DNA of 64,000 nucleotides from Mariniflexile maritimum (GCF_009746565.1 NZ_WRPN01000007.1:62001-126000), one strand, 5' to 3'. Positions 19,201-27,467 are shown, counted from the stretch's first letter. Program-made: numbers and translations. The notes: generated by a model from the sequence alone, not told the origin.

Positions 19201-19296
19201 TGAGGTGTCTTGAACATTTCCGCTTACATTAATATTCTGTGCGCCAGAATAAGTTATGAAAAGCAATGTTAGAATTTTAAAGAGATAATGCCTCAT
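16285..19296 (-). CDS. susC: SusC/RagA-family TonB-dependent outer-membrane transporter
   Basis: Imports glucan oligosaccharides across the outer membrane using TonB energy. Order: signal peptide (1-19, ending SGA-Q), carboxypeptidase-regulatory-like domain (about 20-100, NVSGNVQDTSGFPIPGVNVVVKNTTKGAVTDFDG), TonB box and plug (about 105-230, LDEVVVIGYGTQTKKEITGAVS and the SusC signature SGTPGG...RG...PLILVDG...ILKDATAGIYGVRAANGVIL), then the 22-strand barrel to the end (FYPSAKTYLLGVNLKL). The 1003-residue length is normal. It is the first gene after the divergently spaced regulator; 231 non-coding bases upstream hold a TGAT-N4-ATCA palindrome. Confidence 0.97.
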   Translation of the reverse strand: MRHYLFKILTLLFITYSGAQNINVSGNVQDTSGFPIPGVNVVVKNTTKGAVTDFDGNFTITNIATGSTLTFSYIGYVTKQVVITNNAKLTVLLTEDLAKLDEVVVIGYGTQTKKEITGAVSVVSSENIEALKPTRIEQALQGQVAGVNITSQSGTPGGGSTISIRGVSTNGDSRPLILVDGNVIEDLSVVNPSDIESINILKDATAGIYGVRAANGVILIKTKTGRKEMPITVEYNTYYGFQQTTRKIPVLNATEYAAIVNEAFAAGGNTPPFANLANLGLGTDWQDLVFENAPITNHDISFRGGGKKSSYSYSGSFLTQDGIVGGSKSNFTRFTNNASYNLDFLENFKLTSGITLMRTSKRNLPENSNSSVLFNAINMAPTFTVYDENGNYTLAEGLGGEVINPLAQIDDTYDRGKVMKLSGNAGLSYNFLDHFTAQSNIQFNYSEVDSKSFNPIAYFGSGKNSNVDRSSVFEGLNYYKDYTFDAFVKYENKINDIHNINVLLGTSVFKTTGEFTGATGFDIIDNSYANANLEQASDIENINRFTGRNATFDSRLLSYFARLQYDFKGKYLFSAVVRRDGSTKFGPKNRFGIFPSGSIGWVASDEDFLKNNAFINLLKVRASYGILGNDRIPDYRYVSLLNGEGTYIFNDIEYIGTASGGIANPEIRWEKQKTFDIGLDMRFWDNKIDVTTDYFKRRTEDLLVIPEVSGLLGTGGAPVVNGGTVENTGIEFAIGYADNFSENFKFSVKYNVTYIKNEVLFVDTNTGFLTGGGFGISQPAPSRMQAGFPMGYFYGYKTNGIFQTQAEINDSAVGDIIPEPGDIKYVDRNKDGAITDADRGNIGKPLPDATMGLNISLDYKNFDFSAYAFSSIGNDIVRNYERGQQLTNRTNSYLARWTGEGTSNSFPRVSNGATPNGLFSDFYVEDGSFVRLQNVQLGYTFKVSDNSRISKLRVYISGNNLLTLTKYKGFDPTASSGAPLGGGIDQGFYPSAKTYLLGVNLKL

Positions 19297-19370
19297 AAGA
19301 ATTTAGTTTTTTTAGTTTTCATAAAGTTAATGAGTTTAATTGAGGTATTATTATTTCAAACCGCAACAAA

Positions 19371-19382
19371 TGATATACATCA
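19371..19382. promoter_or_regulatory. Possible Fnr/Crp-type palindrome upstream of susC
   Basis: TGATATACATCA has the TGAT-N4-ATCA core of Fnr/Crp-family sites and lies 75 bases upstream of the susC start codon. It is a single perfect short palindrome in AT-rich DNA, so chance occurrence is quite possible. Confidence 0.3.
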
Positions 19383-19527
19383 CAATAAAACAGGTTGTTT
19401 ATTGTTAATACTTCAAAAAACAAAGCAAATAAGAGTATTTATGAAGCAAAAAAAGGTTAGTGAATAAATTGGTAAACCTTAAAATGTTGTGGTGTTGTAT
19501 AGGTAAAAATGGCTGATGTTGTATTAA

Positions 19528-22338
19528 TTAAATCTCTAAAATATAGTCGATTAGAACGGACTCGTGCGGTAAATCCATTTTTTTACGCAAACGATATCGT
19601 TTTACCTCGACACTTCTAGAAGATATGTTCAACAAGGGCGCTATTTCTTTTGAAGTTAAATTTAAGCGTAAATAGGCGCACAGTTTTAAGTCGTTTGAGG
19701 TTAACGTGGGATGTAATGTTTTTATTTTTTTTAGGAAATCTTTGTCGGCGTTATTGAATGCTTCTTCAAAAGCGTGCCAATCATCGGTATTGTTCAAATT
19801 TTTATCAATTATCTTGATAACATTCTTTAAATTTTTGGGGTCGTTGGCTTTTTGTAGTTCGCCTTTAATCGTGTTTAAAAATTCATTTTTCTTAATGAGG
19901 CTCATGGTAGAAATGCCCAATTCCCTATTTTTATTTTCAATATCCTGGATTAATTTTTCGTTGTTGTGGCGTGTTTCAAGTTCTTTATTTTCCAGTTCTT
20001 TCAATTCGAGTTCCCTTTGGGTTTTATGTAGTAATTTTTCGCGTTGCTTTTTATAATAACGCTTATAAAATGTGTGCATAGCAAAAGAAAATAATACCAA
20101 TAAAATGAAATATACCCCAAACATGAGCTTGGTTAAATACCATGGTGGCTGGATTTGAAAACGATACGACTCTGTATTTTCTGAAAGTTCGTTTCCTAAT
20201 CTGGATCGCACGTAAAAGGTATAATCGCCATAGGGTAAATTTTCAAACAGCACAGTGGACTTTGTGGACCAGTTGCTCCATGCATTGTAGATACCTTCTA
20301 ATTTATATTGAAATTCGGCTTTTAAAAACTTATCAAATTCAGGTACACTGAAACTGAATTCCAAATTATTTTCATTATTCCTTAAAATTCCTTTTGATGA
20401 AATTTCCAAATTTTTGGTTTTGAACCCATTTTTATAATTTCCGTTGGTAATTTGGTTTAAATTTACTTTGTGCGATTTGTACTTTAATCTATCCAAATCT
20501 ATAATAATATAGCCTAATGTATTGCCATACAAATACTTACTGTTTTGTAAATACGAAATGTTTTCATAACCTGAAACATCATTTCTAAGCGAACTGGGTA
20601 ATGAAATTTTATTTATTTTATAGCTATTGCTTAATTTAAAAGGGGTTATATAACTTATGCCCTGCAATGAAAAGGACCAAAGGGTATTGGTTTCTTCATT
20701 AAAAACCAATTTGCCCGAAGTATATTGTTCCTTTAAAAATAGGTTGCTTAATACAGAGTCTCTTACAAATTTGTTTTTGGTTTCATCAAATTTAAAAATG
20801 CCATCTTTATGGGTATAGACCACATGGCCATGATACTTTATTAAACTGGTTTTAAGGCCTTTGCTTACAGAACTGTCTATTGATACTGAAATAGCTTTAG
20901 TATAGTGGGCATCGAGCTTAATCTTAAATACACCTTTATATTCATGGCTTACAAAAATGGTGGTATCATTAAGCATTTCAAAATAACGACTGGAAACATC
21001 AAACCCTTCAATTTTATTTCTAAACACCCATTGACCTTGTTTATTTTCAAGAATGTTTAAACTGCCATAATTACCTTGCAGCAATATATTATTATTATGG
21101 GGAATGGGTTTAATGTGCCAAGTGCCTTGCGCATCGGCAATTAATTTTGCCTGAGTATCGGTAACTATGAAGGTGCCTGAGTTATGCCCACAAAATAATA
21201 CGTTGTTAATGCTGGTTAAACACCAAACAGCGCCTTGGGTTCCTGGTATTAACGTAAATTGCTCGTCAACGTTTTTCTTTTTGTAAAATAAGCCTTGGTT
21301 TGTGCCTATATACAAATAATCATTAAATAAGATGGAGGTATTTACAGAACCTAGTTTACCTTTTTCATCATTATAAATACTGAAGGGCGATGTTATGTTG
21401 ATGCAATTGATACCGTTTTCCAAACCCAGCCAAACATTGTTATCAACATCTTCAAAAACCGAAAGTACCGTATTGTTACTTAAACCGTTGTTTTGATTGA
21501 TGTGCGAAATAATGGTACCATGAGCGCTGATATGAAAAATTCCATTTGAAATAGTGCCCAAAATAAAACTGTGGTCCTTGAGCTTTAGGCTGCTATAAAT
21601 ACGATCGTTGAACAATAGGGCATTGGCGGCAATGTTCCATGGGGCAAGAGTATTATCCTTAAAAATATAAAACCCTTTGTCTTCAGTTTGGAAGAGTATA
21701 TTCCCTTGATGGTTCACTATATTAACCAGTAAATTTTCCTTTAAAATAGGATGATCGCTTACAAGTTTGGCAGTACCATTTACAATTTCGAACACACCTT
21801 CTTTAATTTTTTGAAAATAAACACCTTCATTAATTTTAAATACTCTATAAAAATTTGTCTCGGAATTAATAATGGAACACGTATTATCTGCTTTGTTATA
21901 AAGATAAATGCGTTTAAGCGACTGGAACAGTATAAAACCATCTACATTAACGATGTTCCAGATTTCTTCATCTTCCAAAAAAGCAATTTTAAGTTTTGAT
22001 GATAGCGAAGTATAATTTAATATCCCTAGGTTGTTCTTTTTCCAAAAGCCAAATTCGCGATAGCAACCGGTATAAACTAAGTTGTCTATAACGTTAACCG
22101 ACCTAATAATGGTTTTGTTTGGTGAATTGTACAGCAACCATTTGGCACCATTAAATTCCAATAAACCTTTATTATTGGCAACATAGACATACTTGTCTTT
22201 TGATTGGGAAATGCTCCAGTTTTGGTTTTCAGCACCGTATTCATTAGGGGTATATACCTGAATGGGCGGATGCTCTTGAGCATTCAAAATGAGGCAATAA
22301 AAAATAAGGAATACGATTATTGGTTGTTTTCGTAACAT
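19528..22338 (-). CDS. Membrane-spanning PUL regulator: propeller/Y_Y_Y sensor plus LuxR-type HTH
   Basis: Likely senses oligosaccharide in the periplasm and activates the glucan locus. Signal peptide 1-21 (ending LNAQ); about 22-640 is a repeated beta-propeller of the two-component-regulator type (SKDKYVYVANNKGLLEFNG, DVDNNVWLGLENGINCI); the Y_Y_Y domain covers about 640-730 (AEFQYKLEGIYNAWSNWS...GDYTFYVRSR). One membrane helix at about 735-757 is followed by a long coiled coil (about 760-850) and a C-terminal LuxR-like HTH (about 880-930, LTSKEIAPLLNISSRSVEVKRYRLRKKM). Histidine-kinase and receiver domains are absent, so signalling must pass straight to the HTH, as proposed for SusR. Encoded upstream of susC on the same strand with a separate start. 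Confidence 0.9.
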   Translation of the reverse strand: MLRKQPIIVFLIFYCLILNAQEHPPIQVYTPNEYGAENQNWSISQSKDKYVYVANNKGLLEFNGAKWLLYNSPNKTIIRSVNVIDNLVYTGCYREFGFWKKNNLGILNYTSLSSKLKIAFLEDEEIWNIVNVDGFILFQSLKRIYLYNKADNTCSIINSETNFYRVFKINEGVYFQKIKEGVFEIVNGTAKLVSDHPILKENLLVNIVNHQGNILFQTEDKGFYIFKDNTLAPWNIAANALLFNDRIYSSLKLKDHSFILGTISNGIFHISAHGTIISHINQNNGLSNNTVLSVFEDVDNNVWLGLENGINCINITSPFSIYNDEKGKLGSVNTSILFNDYLYIGTNQGLFYKKKNVDEQFTLIPGTQGAVWCLTSINNVLFCGHNSGTFIVTDTQAKLIADAQGTWHIKPIPHNNNILLQGNYGSLNILENKQGQWVFRNKIEGFDVSSRYFEMLNDTTIFVSHEYKGVFKIKLDAHYTKAISVSIDSSVSKGLKTSLIKYHGHVVYTHKDGIFKFDETKNKFVRDSVLSNLFLKEQYTSGKLVFNEETNTLWSFSLQGISYITPFKLSNSYKINKISLPSSLRNDVSGYENISYLQNSKYLYGNTLGYIIIDLDRLKYKSHKVNLNQITNGNYKNGFKTKNLEISSKGILRNNENNLEFSFSVPEFDKFLKAEFQYKLEGIYNAWSNWSTKSTVLFENLPYGDYTFYVRSRLGNELSENTESYRFQIQPPWYLTKLMFGVYFILLVLFSFAMHTFYKRYYKKQREKLLHKTQRELELKELENKELETRHNNEKLIQDIENKNRELGISTMSLIKKNEFLNTIKGELQKANDPKNLKNVIKIIDKNLNNTDDWHAFEEAFNNADKDFLKKIKTLHPTLTSNDLKLCAYLRLNLTSKEIAPLLNISSRSVEVKRYRLRKKMDLPHESVLIDYILEI

Positions 22339-22440
22339 TCTATCAAAAAATAGATTTGTAATGTTACTAAAGTAATAAAAAATAAAGGATTATAGGATTG
22401 TTGTATAGGTAATTGTATTGGTACGAAAAAGTAAAAACAA

Positions 22441-22468
22441 AAAAAAAAGCAACACCTAAGTATTGCTT
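22441..22468 (-). terminator. Terminator of the GIN-domain gene
   Basis: On the minus strand a 9-bp stem AAGCAATAC / GTGTTGCTT (one T-G pair) closes a TTAG tetraloop and is followed by a long T run. It lies about 32 bases after the stop codon of the GIN-domain gene. Confidence 0.8.
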
Positions 22469-22499
22469 AATTAAAGTATAATGATGATGATATTTTTTT

Positions 22500-23174
22500 T
22501 TAATCCATTTTTTTTATTCTACCACCCAATGCGGTATTTTCATTTATCGTTTCCGGATGGCCATAGATATACACATCACCTCCAGCCCTAATTTTAGCAT
22601 CTACCAATTTTGAAGCTTTTACATGCGCTTCGCCCGCTGCATTTATGGATACCTCGGTAGTGGTAGTTTCAAGTTCTTCCCCTTGATAAAGTCCGCCAGT
22701 TAACAACGCGATTTTTTGCGATTTTGAAACGCCCTTGGTTTTTATACTTCCGCCAGATACCGCTTTAGCATTGGTGTAAGATACTTGTAAGGGTATTTGA
22801 ATGCTTGCGCCTTCTTGTACTTTTAAATTGATTTCAAATTGTTTGATAACATCTGTACTGTATATTTTAGCGCCTTCATTCGCATCAATAACATCTAACG
22901 ATTTGTAATACAATGTTACTTTGGTATCACTGCCATTGAAAATTTTTCCAATGTTCATCTTAATTTTAAGGATGCCATTTTTATTGTTAATTACCACATC
23001 TTGGGTGTTCTTTCCGGTAATAATGGCTTTGTTTTCATCCGATCTTACCAACTCAACTTCAATTAAATCGTAAACTTTAAGTTCCTTAAAATCGCCTATT
23101 GTTTTTTCGTGCGAATTTTGGGCAAAACCTAAAGATGCCATTAACACAGTTAAGACTAAAATTGTTTTTTTCAT
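22500..23174 (-). CDS. Head-GIN domain protein (DUF2807), exported
   Basis: 224 residues: signal peptide MKKTILVLTVLMASLGFAQ, then a right-handed beta-helix-like GIN (DUF2807) domain with regular short strands (FKELKVYDLIEVELVRSDENKAIITGKN, AKIYSTDVIKQFEINLKVQEGASIQIPLQ, DAKIRAGGDVYIYGHPETI). The repeat of small residues, Asp/Asn turns and the G-GDVYIYG-P ending are characteristic. GIN-domain proteins are common in Bacteroidetes and are thought to be surface or periplasmic; the role is not established. A single-gene unit with its own terminator. Confidence 0.85.
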   Translation of the reverse strand: MKKTILVLTVLMASLGFAQNSHEKTIGDFKELKVYDLIEVELVRSDENKAIITGKNTQDVVINNKNGILKIKMNIGKIFNGSDTKVTLYYKSLDVIDANEGAKIYSTDVIKQFEINLKVQEGASIQIPLQVSYTNAKAVSGGSIKTKGVSKSQKIALLTGGLYQGEELETTTTEVSINAAGEAHVKASKLVDAKIRAGGDVYIYGHPETINENTALGGRIKKMD

Positions 23175-23336
23175 GGTTTGAATTGTTTTTGAATTACAAC
23201 GTTGGTAATCAATAATTATTCCTTTTTAAAGGCATTTTATAAAAAAATTAGCGTTTCCTTTTTACAAGGATATGCGACTATTCTTGGTTTGAATATAATA
23301 AGATTGTTTCGTTCTAAACTTCTTTAAAAGTGTTTC

Positions 23337-25562
23337 CTATTCGTTTTTACCAATTAAATTGAAATCGAGGTGTTTTTTAACCAAGTCGGCGTTTTTAACC
23401 TTCACGATCACTTCATCGCCCAATTGATACATGATTTTAGAATTTCTACCCACCATGGCATACAAATCTTGGTCGAAGGCATAATGGTCGTCCTTCATAT
23501 CGCGAACACTTACCATACCTTCGCATTTATTGGAAATAATTTCAACATATATGCCCCAATCGGTTACGCCCGAAATAACACCTACAAAGTTCTCGTCTTT
23601 ATGATCTTGCATAAATTTAATCTGCATGTACTTGATGGAGTCGCGCTCTGCCTTGGTTGCTAAATTTTCCATGTTACTGGAATGTTGGCATTTTTCTTCG
23701 TAAATGGCTTCGTTAACCGATTTTCCGCCTTCTAAATAATGCTGCAATAAACGATGCGCCATCACATCGGGATACCTTCGTATGGGCGAGGTAAAATGAC
23801 TGTAATAAGCGAACGCCAACCCATAATGACCTATGTTTTGGGTAGAATATTCGGCTTTGCTCATGCTTCTTATAGTCAAGGTATCCACCAAATTTTGCTC
23901 TTTGGTACCATTCACTTCTTTAAGTAAATAGTTAAGGGAAGCCGAAGTTGATTTTCGGTCTTTAAAATTTAATTTATAGCCAAATTTTGATACTATACTT
24001 TGCAAATTGGCTAGTTTACTATCATCGGGTTCATCATGGATACGATACACAAAAGTTCGTTTTGGGTCTTTTTTTCCAATAAATTCCGATACTTTTCGGT
24101 TTGCCAATAACATGAATTCCTCAATTAATTTATTGGCATCTTTACTGGTTTTAAAAAACACGCCTATGGGGTTTGCATGTTCATCCAAATCGAACTTAAC
24201 TTCTACTTTATCAAAAGAAATAGCCCCTGAAGCCATACGCTTTGCGCGCATTTTTTTGGCGAGCGCATCCATTTTTAAAATGGCCTGTGCGATTTCTGGG
24301 GTGGTTTGATATTCGGTTCCTGTTAAAGAAACGTTTTTTGGAATTGTAGTTTTTATTGATGGGATTTCTGCTTTCGCTGAAATGTTGCTTTCAATAATTG
24401 CTTGTGCTTCTTCATAAGAAAAACGGGCATCGCTGTATGTTACGGTTCTGCCAAACCATTCGTTTTTAATCTCGCATTTATCGTTCATTTGAAAAACGGC
24501 CGAAAAGGTTAATTTTTCTTCATATGGCCGCAATGAACAGGCGTTATTTGACAGTACTTCCGGAAGCATCGGTACGACCCTGTCAACTAAATAAATGGAG
24601 GTGGCACGTTCATAAGCTTCATCATCTAAAACGGTTCCTTCCTGCACGTAATGCGAAACATCGGCAATATGCACGCCAATTTCATACAACCCATTGCTTA
24701 AAATTTTGAACGATAAGGCATCATCAAAATCTTTTGCATCTTTTGGGTCGATGGTAAAGGTTAAATCGTGTCGCATATCGCGGCGTTTTGCAATTTCTTC
24801 CTTGGTTATGGACGTATCAATTTTATTGGCAAACTCTTCAACTTCATGTGGAAATTCGTAGGGCAAGCCATATTCGGCTAAAATAGAATGTATCTCGGTA
24901 TTGTGTTCGCCTGGTTTTCCTAAAACCTGGAGCACTTTTCCGTAGGGAGAATCGGCTTTCTCTGGCCAATCTTCAAGTTTAACCAATACTTTATCGCCAT
25001 TTTGTGCGTTGTTAATTTTATCTATGGGTACAAAAATATCTTTGTACATTTTGTTGCTATCGGCAACTACAAAGGCAAAATTCTTTTTCTCGTGTATTTG
25101 AATGGTGCCAACATACTCGCTTTTTTCGCGCTTTAAAACTTGGGTAATTTCGCCTTCTAATTTACCACGATGGCGACGTTTGTAAACATAGAATTCCACT
25201 TCATCACCATCTAATGCTTTGTTTATGTTGTTTGATGCAATAAATACGTCATCTTCAAAATCGTCTGTAATGATATATCCTGAGCCTTTGCCCGATAAAT
25301 CTAGAATACCGGTATGGTATTCGGTGTTCATAACTATTTTAAACTTGCCGCGTTCAACTTCTTCAATCTCTTTTTTACCAAGTAAATCGTGAAGTTTTTT
25401 TATAATTTGGTTACGGCTGCTGGCATCGTTAACGCCTATTTTTGCAGCAATTTGTTTGTAGTTATACGTTTGGTTTCTATCTTTTTTTAAAATACTTAGA
25501 ATGGTATTTGTAAGGTTGGAAATGCCTGTTTTTTTGGACTTTCCTTTTTTCTTTCTTGTCAT
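23337..25562 (-). CDS. rnr: Ribonuclease R (RNase II/RNB family)
   Basis: 3'-to-5' exoribonuclease that degrades structured RNA. Order: Lys-rich N-terminal helix-turn-helix-like region (1-75), cold-shock domains (about 80-220), RNB catalytic domain (about 260-590) with the Mg-binding motif TIDPKDAKDFDDAL (Asp272, 278, 280, 281), and S1 domain (about 645-735, FVGVISGVTDWGIYVEI). The length of 741 fits. The C-terminus lacks the long Lys tail of E. coli RNase R. A perfect -7 element lies 91 bases upstream of the start, facing away from the AT-rich gap. Confidence 0.95.
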   Translation of the reverse strand: MTRKKKGKSKKTGISNLTNTILSILKKDRNQTYNYKQIAAKIGVNDASSRNQIIKKLHDLLGKKEIEEVERGKFKIVMNTEYHTGILDLSGKGSGYIITDDFEDDVFIASNNINKALDGDEVEFYVYKRRHRGKLEGEITQVLKREKSEYVGTIQIHEKKNFAFVVADSNKMYKDIFVPIDKINNAQNGDKVLVKLEDWPEKADSPYGKVLQVLGKPGEHNTEIHSILAEYGLPYEFPHEVEEFANKIDTSITKEEIAKRRDMRHDLTFTIDPKDAKDFDDALSFKILSNGLYEIGVHIADVSHYVQEGTVLDDEAYERATSIYLVDRVVPMLPEVLSNNACSLRPYEEKLTFSAVFQMNDKCEIKNEWFGRTVTYSDARFSYEEAQAIIESNISAKAEIPSIKTTIPKNVSLTGTEYQTTPEIAQAILKMDALAKKMRAKRMASGAISFDKVEVKFDLDEHANPIGVFFKTSKDANKLIEEFMLLANRKVSEFIGKKDPKRTFVYRIHDEPDDSKLANLQSIVSKFGYKLNFKDRKSTSASLNYLLKEVNGTKEQNLVDTLTIRSMSKAEYSTQNIGHYGLAFAYYSHFTSPIRRYPDVMAHRLLQHYLEGGKSVNEAIYEEKCQHSSNMENLATKAERDSIKYMQIKFMQDHKDENFVGVISGVTDWGIYVEIISNKCEGMVSVRDMKDDHYAFDQDLYAMVGRNSKIMYQLGDEVIVKVKNADLVKKHLDFNLIGKNE

Positions 25563-25652
25563 GTATAGTTTGTAATCATTTCATTTCCTAAGATACTGGA
25601 AATCTATTTATTTATTGCTTAATATTTGGAGAAGATTTCTTTTAAGCCGTTA

Positions 25653-25660
25653 CAAAGTTA
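25653..25660 (-). promoter_or_regulatory. -7 element of the rnr promoter
   Basis: On the minus strand TAACTTTG matches TAnnTTTG exactly. It would give a leader of about 80 bases before the rnr start codon. No good -33 TTTG is visible at the usual distance. Confidence 0.4.
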
Positions 25661-25712
25661 CACTTTAAATATTTAATCATGTTTTGTTAAGGTTAAATTT
25701 AACGAAATGAAC

Positions 25713-25721
25713 TTATCCACA
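25713..25721 (+). promoter_or_regulatory. Perfect DnaA-box consensus
   Basis: TTATCCACA is the strong DnaA-box sequence. It is seen here in a non-coding AT-rich gap. One 9-mer alone can occur by chance in a 64-kb window. Confidence 0.4.
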
Positions 25722-25908
25722 GTTTAAATTATAATACTATTTTATTTTAAAAATTTAAAAAAAATTAATGGTGGTTATAATAGGTTGTTAATAGCGGTAT
25801 AACTTTTTTAAGTTTTATTTTGATGACATTAAATTTACAGTTTATTAATAATCAATTAACAGCTTTTTTTGTTTTAATAGCTTCATTTTTAAGCTTTTTT
25901 AAATTTCT

Positions 25909-26114
25909 ATGAACAGTTGTTAACAACCCTGTTTTAACCGGTTTTGCTTATAAGTTTTTTAAAAATGCGTGTTTATATACCGCTTAAATTAGGTTATAAC
26001 ATTAAAAAAAAAAGTAGGTTAAATTTTTGGTTGTTTGGTGAGAGTTTTTGATTGGAATTTTTTTTGGATTTACACTATTTTATTTTTAAAAAATTATGAA
26101 CAGTTATTAACAAC
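25909..26114 (+). repeat. Pair of near-identical 20-bp direct repeats
   Basis: TATGAACAGTT(G/A)TTAACAAC occurs at 25909-25928 and 26095-26114, 186 bases apart and in the same orientation, differing at one base. Each contains a TTRTTAACA core two mismatches away from the DnaA box. Confidence 0.6.
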
Positions 26115-26160
26115 ATATTAATTTTTTTTCTGGTTGCTATCAACAATTTTTTAGCCATTT

Positions 26161-27279
26161 CTATAAAATAAATTCCCAATAGTTTTGGTTGTGAATAACC
26201 TGCGTTGATTTGGGATGATAGTTTTTTGTAAACGATTTTGTGAAATTCACTTTTTGGTTGGGATTGTACTTAATTTCAAAGGCATCAATATCTTGATTTT
26301 TAATTTCGATGTAATCAATTTCCGCCTGCTGTGTATTTCTCCAAAAATAAGTATCTGCTAAATTGGATTGATACATTAATTTCTTTTTTCGTTCGCTAAT
26401 AATAAAATTTTCCCATAAAGAGCCCACATCGTCCCTAAGCTCGATAGGTTTAAAGTTTTTTATAATCCGGTTTCGTAAACCTAAATCCCAAAAATATATT
26501 TTTCTCCCTTTTTTAAGCTCGTTGTCCTGGTTTTTGCTAAACGCATGAAGGCTGAAGATGATGAAATTTTTTTCGAGGATATCAATGTATTTTTCTACCG
26601 TTAAACGATTGATTCCTAAGTCGTTTCCTAAAGACAACGTATTGATTTCGCTTCCAATCCTAAAGGCAAGCATTTTTACCAATCGTTGAAGTGTTGCCGA
26701 TTTTTTGATGCCCTCTAGGTTTAAAATGTCCTTGTATAGAAATCCATCTACCAAATCATTCAATATTTTTTCTTCTTTTCCCAGATTTACCACCGCTTCT
26801 GGGTAGTAACCATAAACCAATCGATGGGGCATGAGCCTTGATTCTTCTATAAAATTGGTATGTGCGACCATTTCATAAAAAGTAAGTGGAAACAATTGCA
26901 ACTCTTCTTTTCTGCCAACCATCGATTCCTTGGTTTTATCGGCCAACTCAAAAGCACTACTTCCAGAAGCTATCATCTGGATACCAGGAAAATTATCTAC
27001 CATGCGTTTAATTAGTAATCCAATATTGTGTATCATTTGTGCTTCATCAATAACCAATATATTATGCGTACCAACAATGGCTTTTAATCGGTCTGAAGTT
27101 ATGTTTTCTAGCAATAACTGCGTATCAGGTTCATCGCCGTTTAGCCATAAACAATCCGTATCTTTAATAGTATTTTTTATTAAAGAGGTTTTGCCAACTT
27201 GTCTTGCACCAAAAACAAGTATGGCCTTTCCTTTAAATAAAAGCGTATTCAATTCGTTTTGTAACTGTCTTTTTATCAT
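26161..27279 (-). CDS. AAA-type ATPase with DUF4143 C-terminal domain, function unknown
   Basis: 372 residues, cytoplasmic. Walker A GARQVGKT (24-31), Walker B NILVIDEAQ (about 72-80) and a sensor-like MIASGSSAF (about 103-111). A winged-helix/DUF4143 region follows (about 170-290, NTLSLGNDLGINRLTVEKYIDILEKNFIIFSLHAFSKN). The end resembles a PD-(D/E)xK fold: TYFWRNTQQAEIDYIEIKNQDIDAFEIKYN, with Asp, Glu and a Lys after ExK. This orphan family occurs in many copies in bacteria and archaea and has no settled function. It lies between rnr and rpiB with an AT-rich gap on one side and direct repeats on the other, which suggests separate acquisition. Confidence 0.85.
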   Translation of the reverse strand: MIKRQLQNELNTLLFKGKAILVFGARQVGKTSLIKNTIKDTDCLWLNGDEPDTQLLLENITSDRLKAIVGTHNILVIDEAQMIHNIGLLIKRMVDNFPGIQMIASGSSAFELADKTKESMVGRKEELQLFPLTFYEMVAHTNFIEESRLMPHRLVYGYYPEAVVNLGKEEKILNDLVDGFLYKDILNLEGIKKSATLQRLVKMLAFRIGSEINTLSLGNDLGINRLTVEKYIDILEKNFIIFSLHAFSKNQDNELKKGRKIYFWDLGLRNRIIKNFKPIELRDDVGSLWENFIISERKKKLMYQSNLADTYFWRNTQQAEIDYIEIKNQDIDAFEIKYNPNQKVNFTKSFTKNYHPKSTQVIHNQNYWEFIL

Positions 27280-27330
27280 TATTCAATAAGTAGTTTATAC
27301 AAAAATACAATAAAATGATATTAAAACATT

Positions 27331-27381
27331 AAAAAATTATAATAATATGATATTGTAATATCAAAAAATTATAATAATATG
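27331..27381. repeat. 19-bp direct repeats flanking a small palindrome, upstream of the ATPase gene
   Basis: AAAAAATTATAATAATATG occurs exactly at 27331-27349 and 27363-27381, 32 bases apart. The spacing is filled by the palindrome GATATT-GT-AATATC (27349-27362). The array is 52-102 bases upstream of the ATPase start and about 110 upstream of rpiB. It could be an operator, but low-complexity AT sequence repeats easily. Confidence 0.5.
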
Positions 27382-27459
27382 TTATTTAAAGATTTTTATA
27401 AGAAGATGAAAACTAAATTGTCTTTATTTTTTTGAATGAACAGGTATCTTAATTTTTAG

Positions 27460-27467
27460 TAACTTTA
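27460..27467 (+). promoter_or_regulatory. Probable -7 element for rpiB
   Basis: TAACTTTA, one mismatch from TAnnTTTG, 22 bases before the rpiB ATG. A TTTG lies at 27431-27434, slightly farther than the usual -33 spacing. Confidence 0.35.

Larger units (their letters stand above)
25563..26160. other. 598-bp very AT-rich gene-free region with a DnaA box; candidate replication origin
   Basis: No coding frame on either strand; long A and T runs throughout. It holds one perfect DnaA box (TTATCCACA, 25713-25721) and two weaker look-alikes, TTGTTAACA (25917-25925) and TTATTAACA (26104-26112). The latter two lie inside a nearly identical 20-bp repeat (25909-25928 and 26095-26114, one mismatch). The gap is flanked on the left by minus-strand rnr. 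An origin is only one reading; it could also be decayed DNA around the inserted ATPase gene. Confidence 0.35.
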
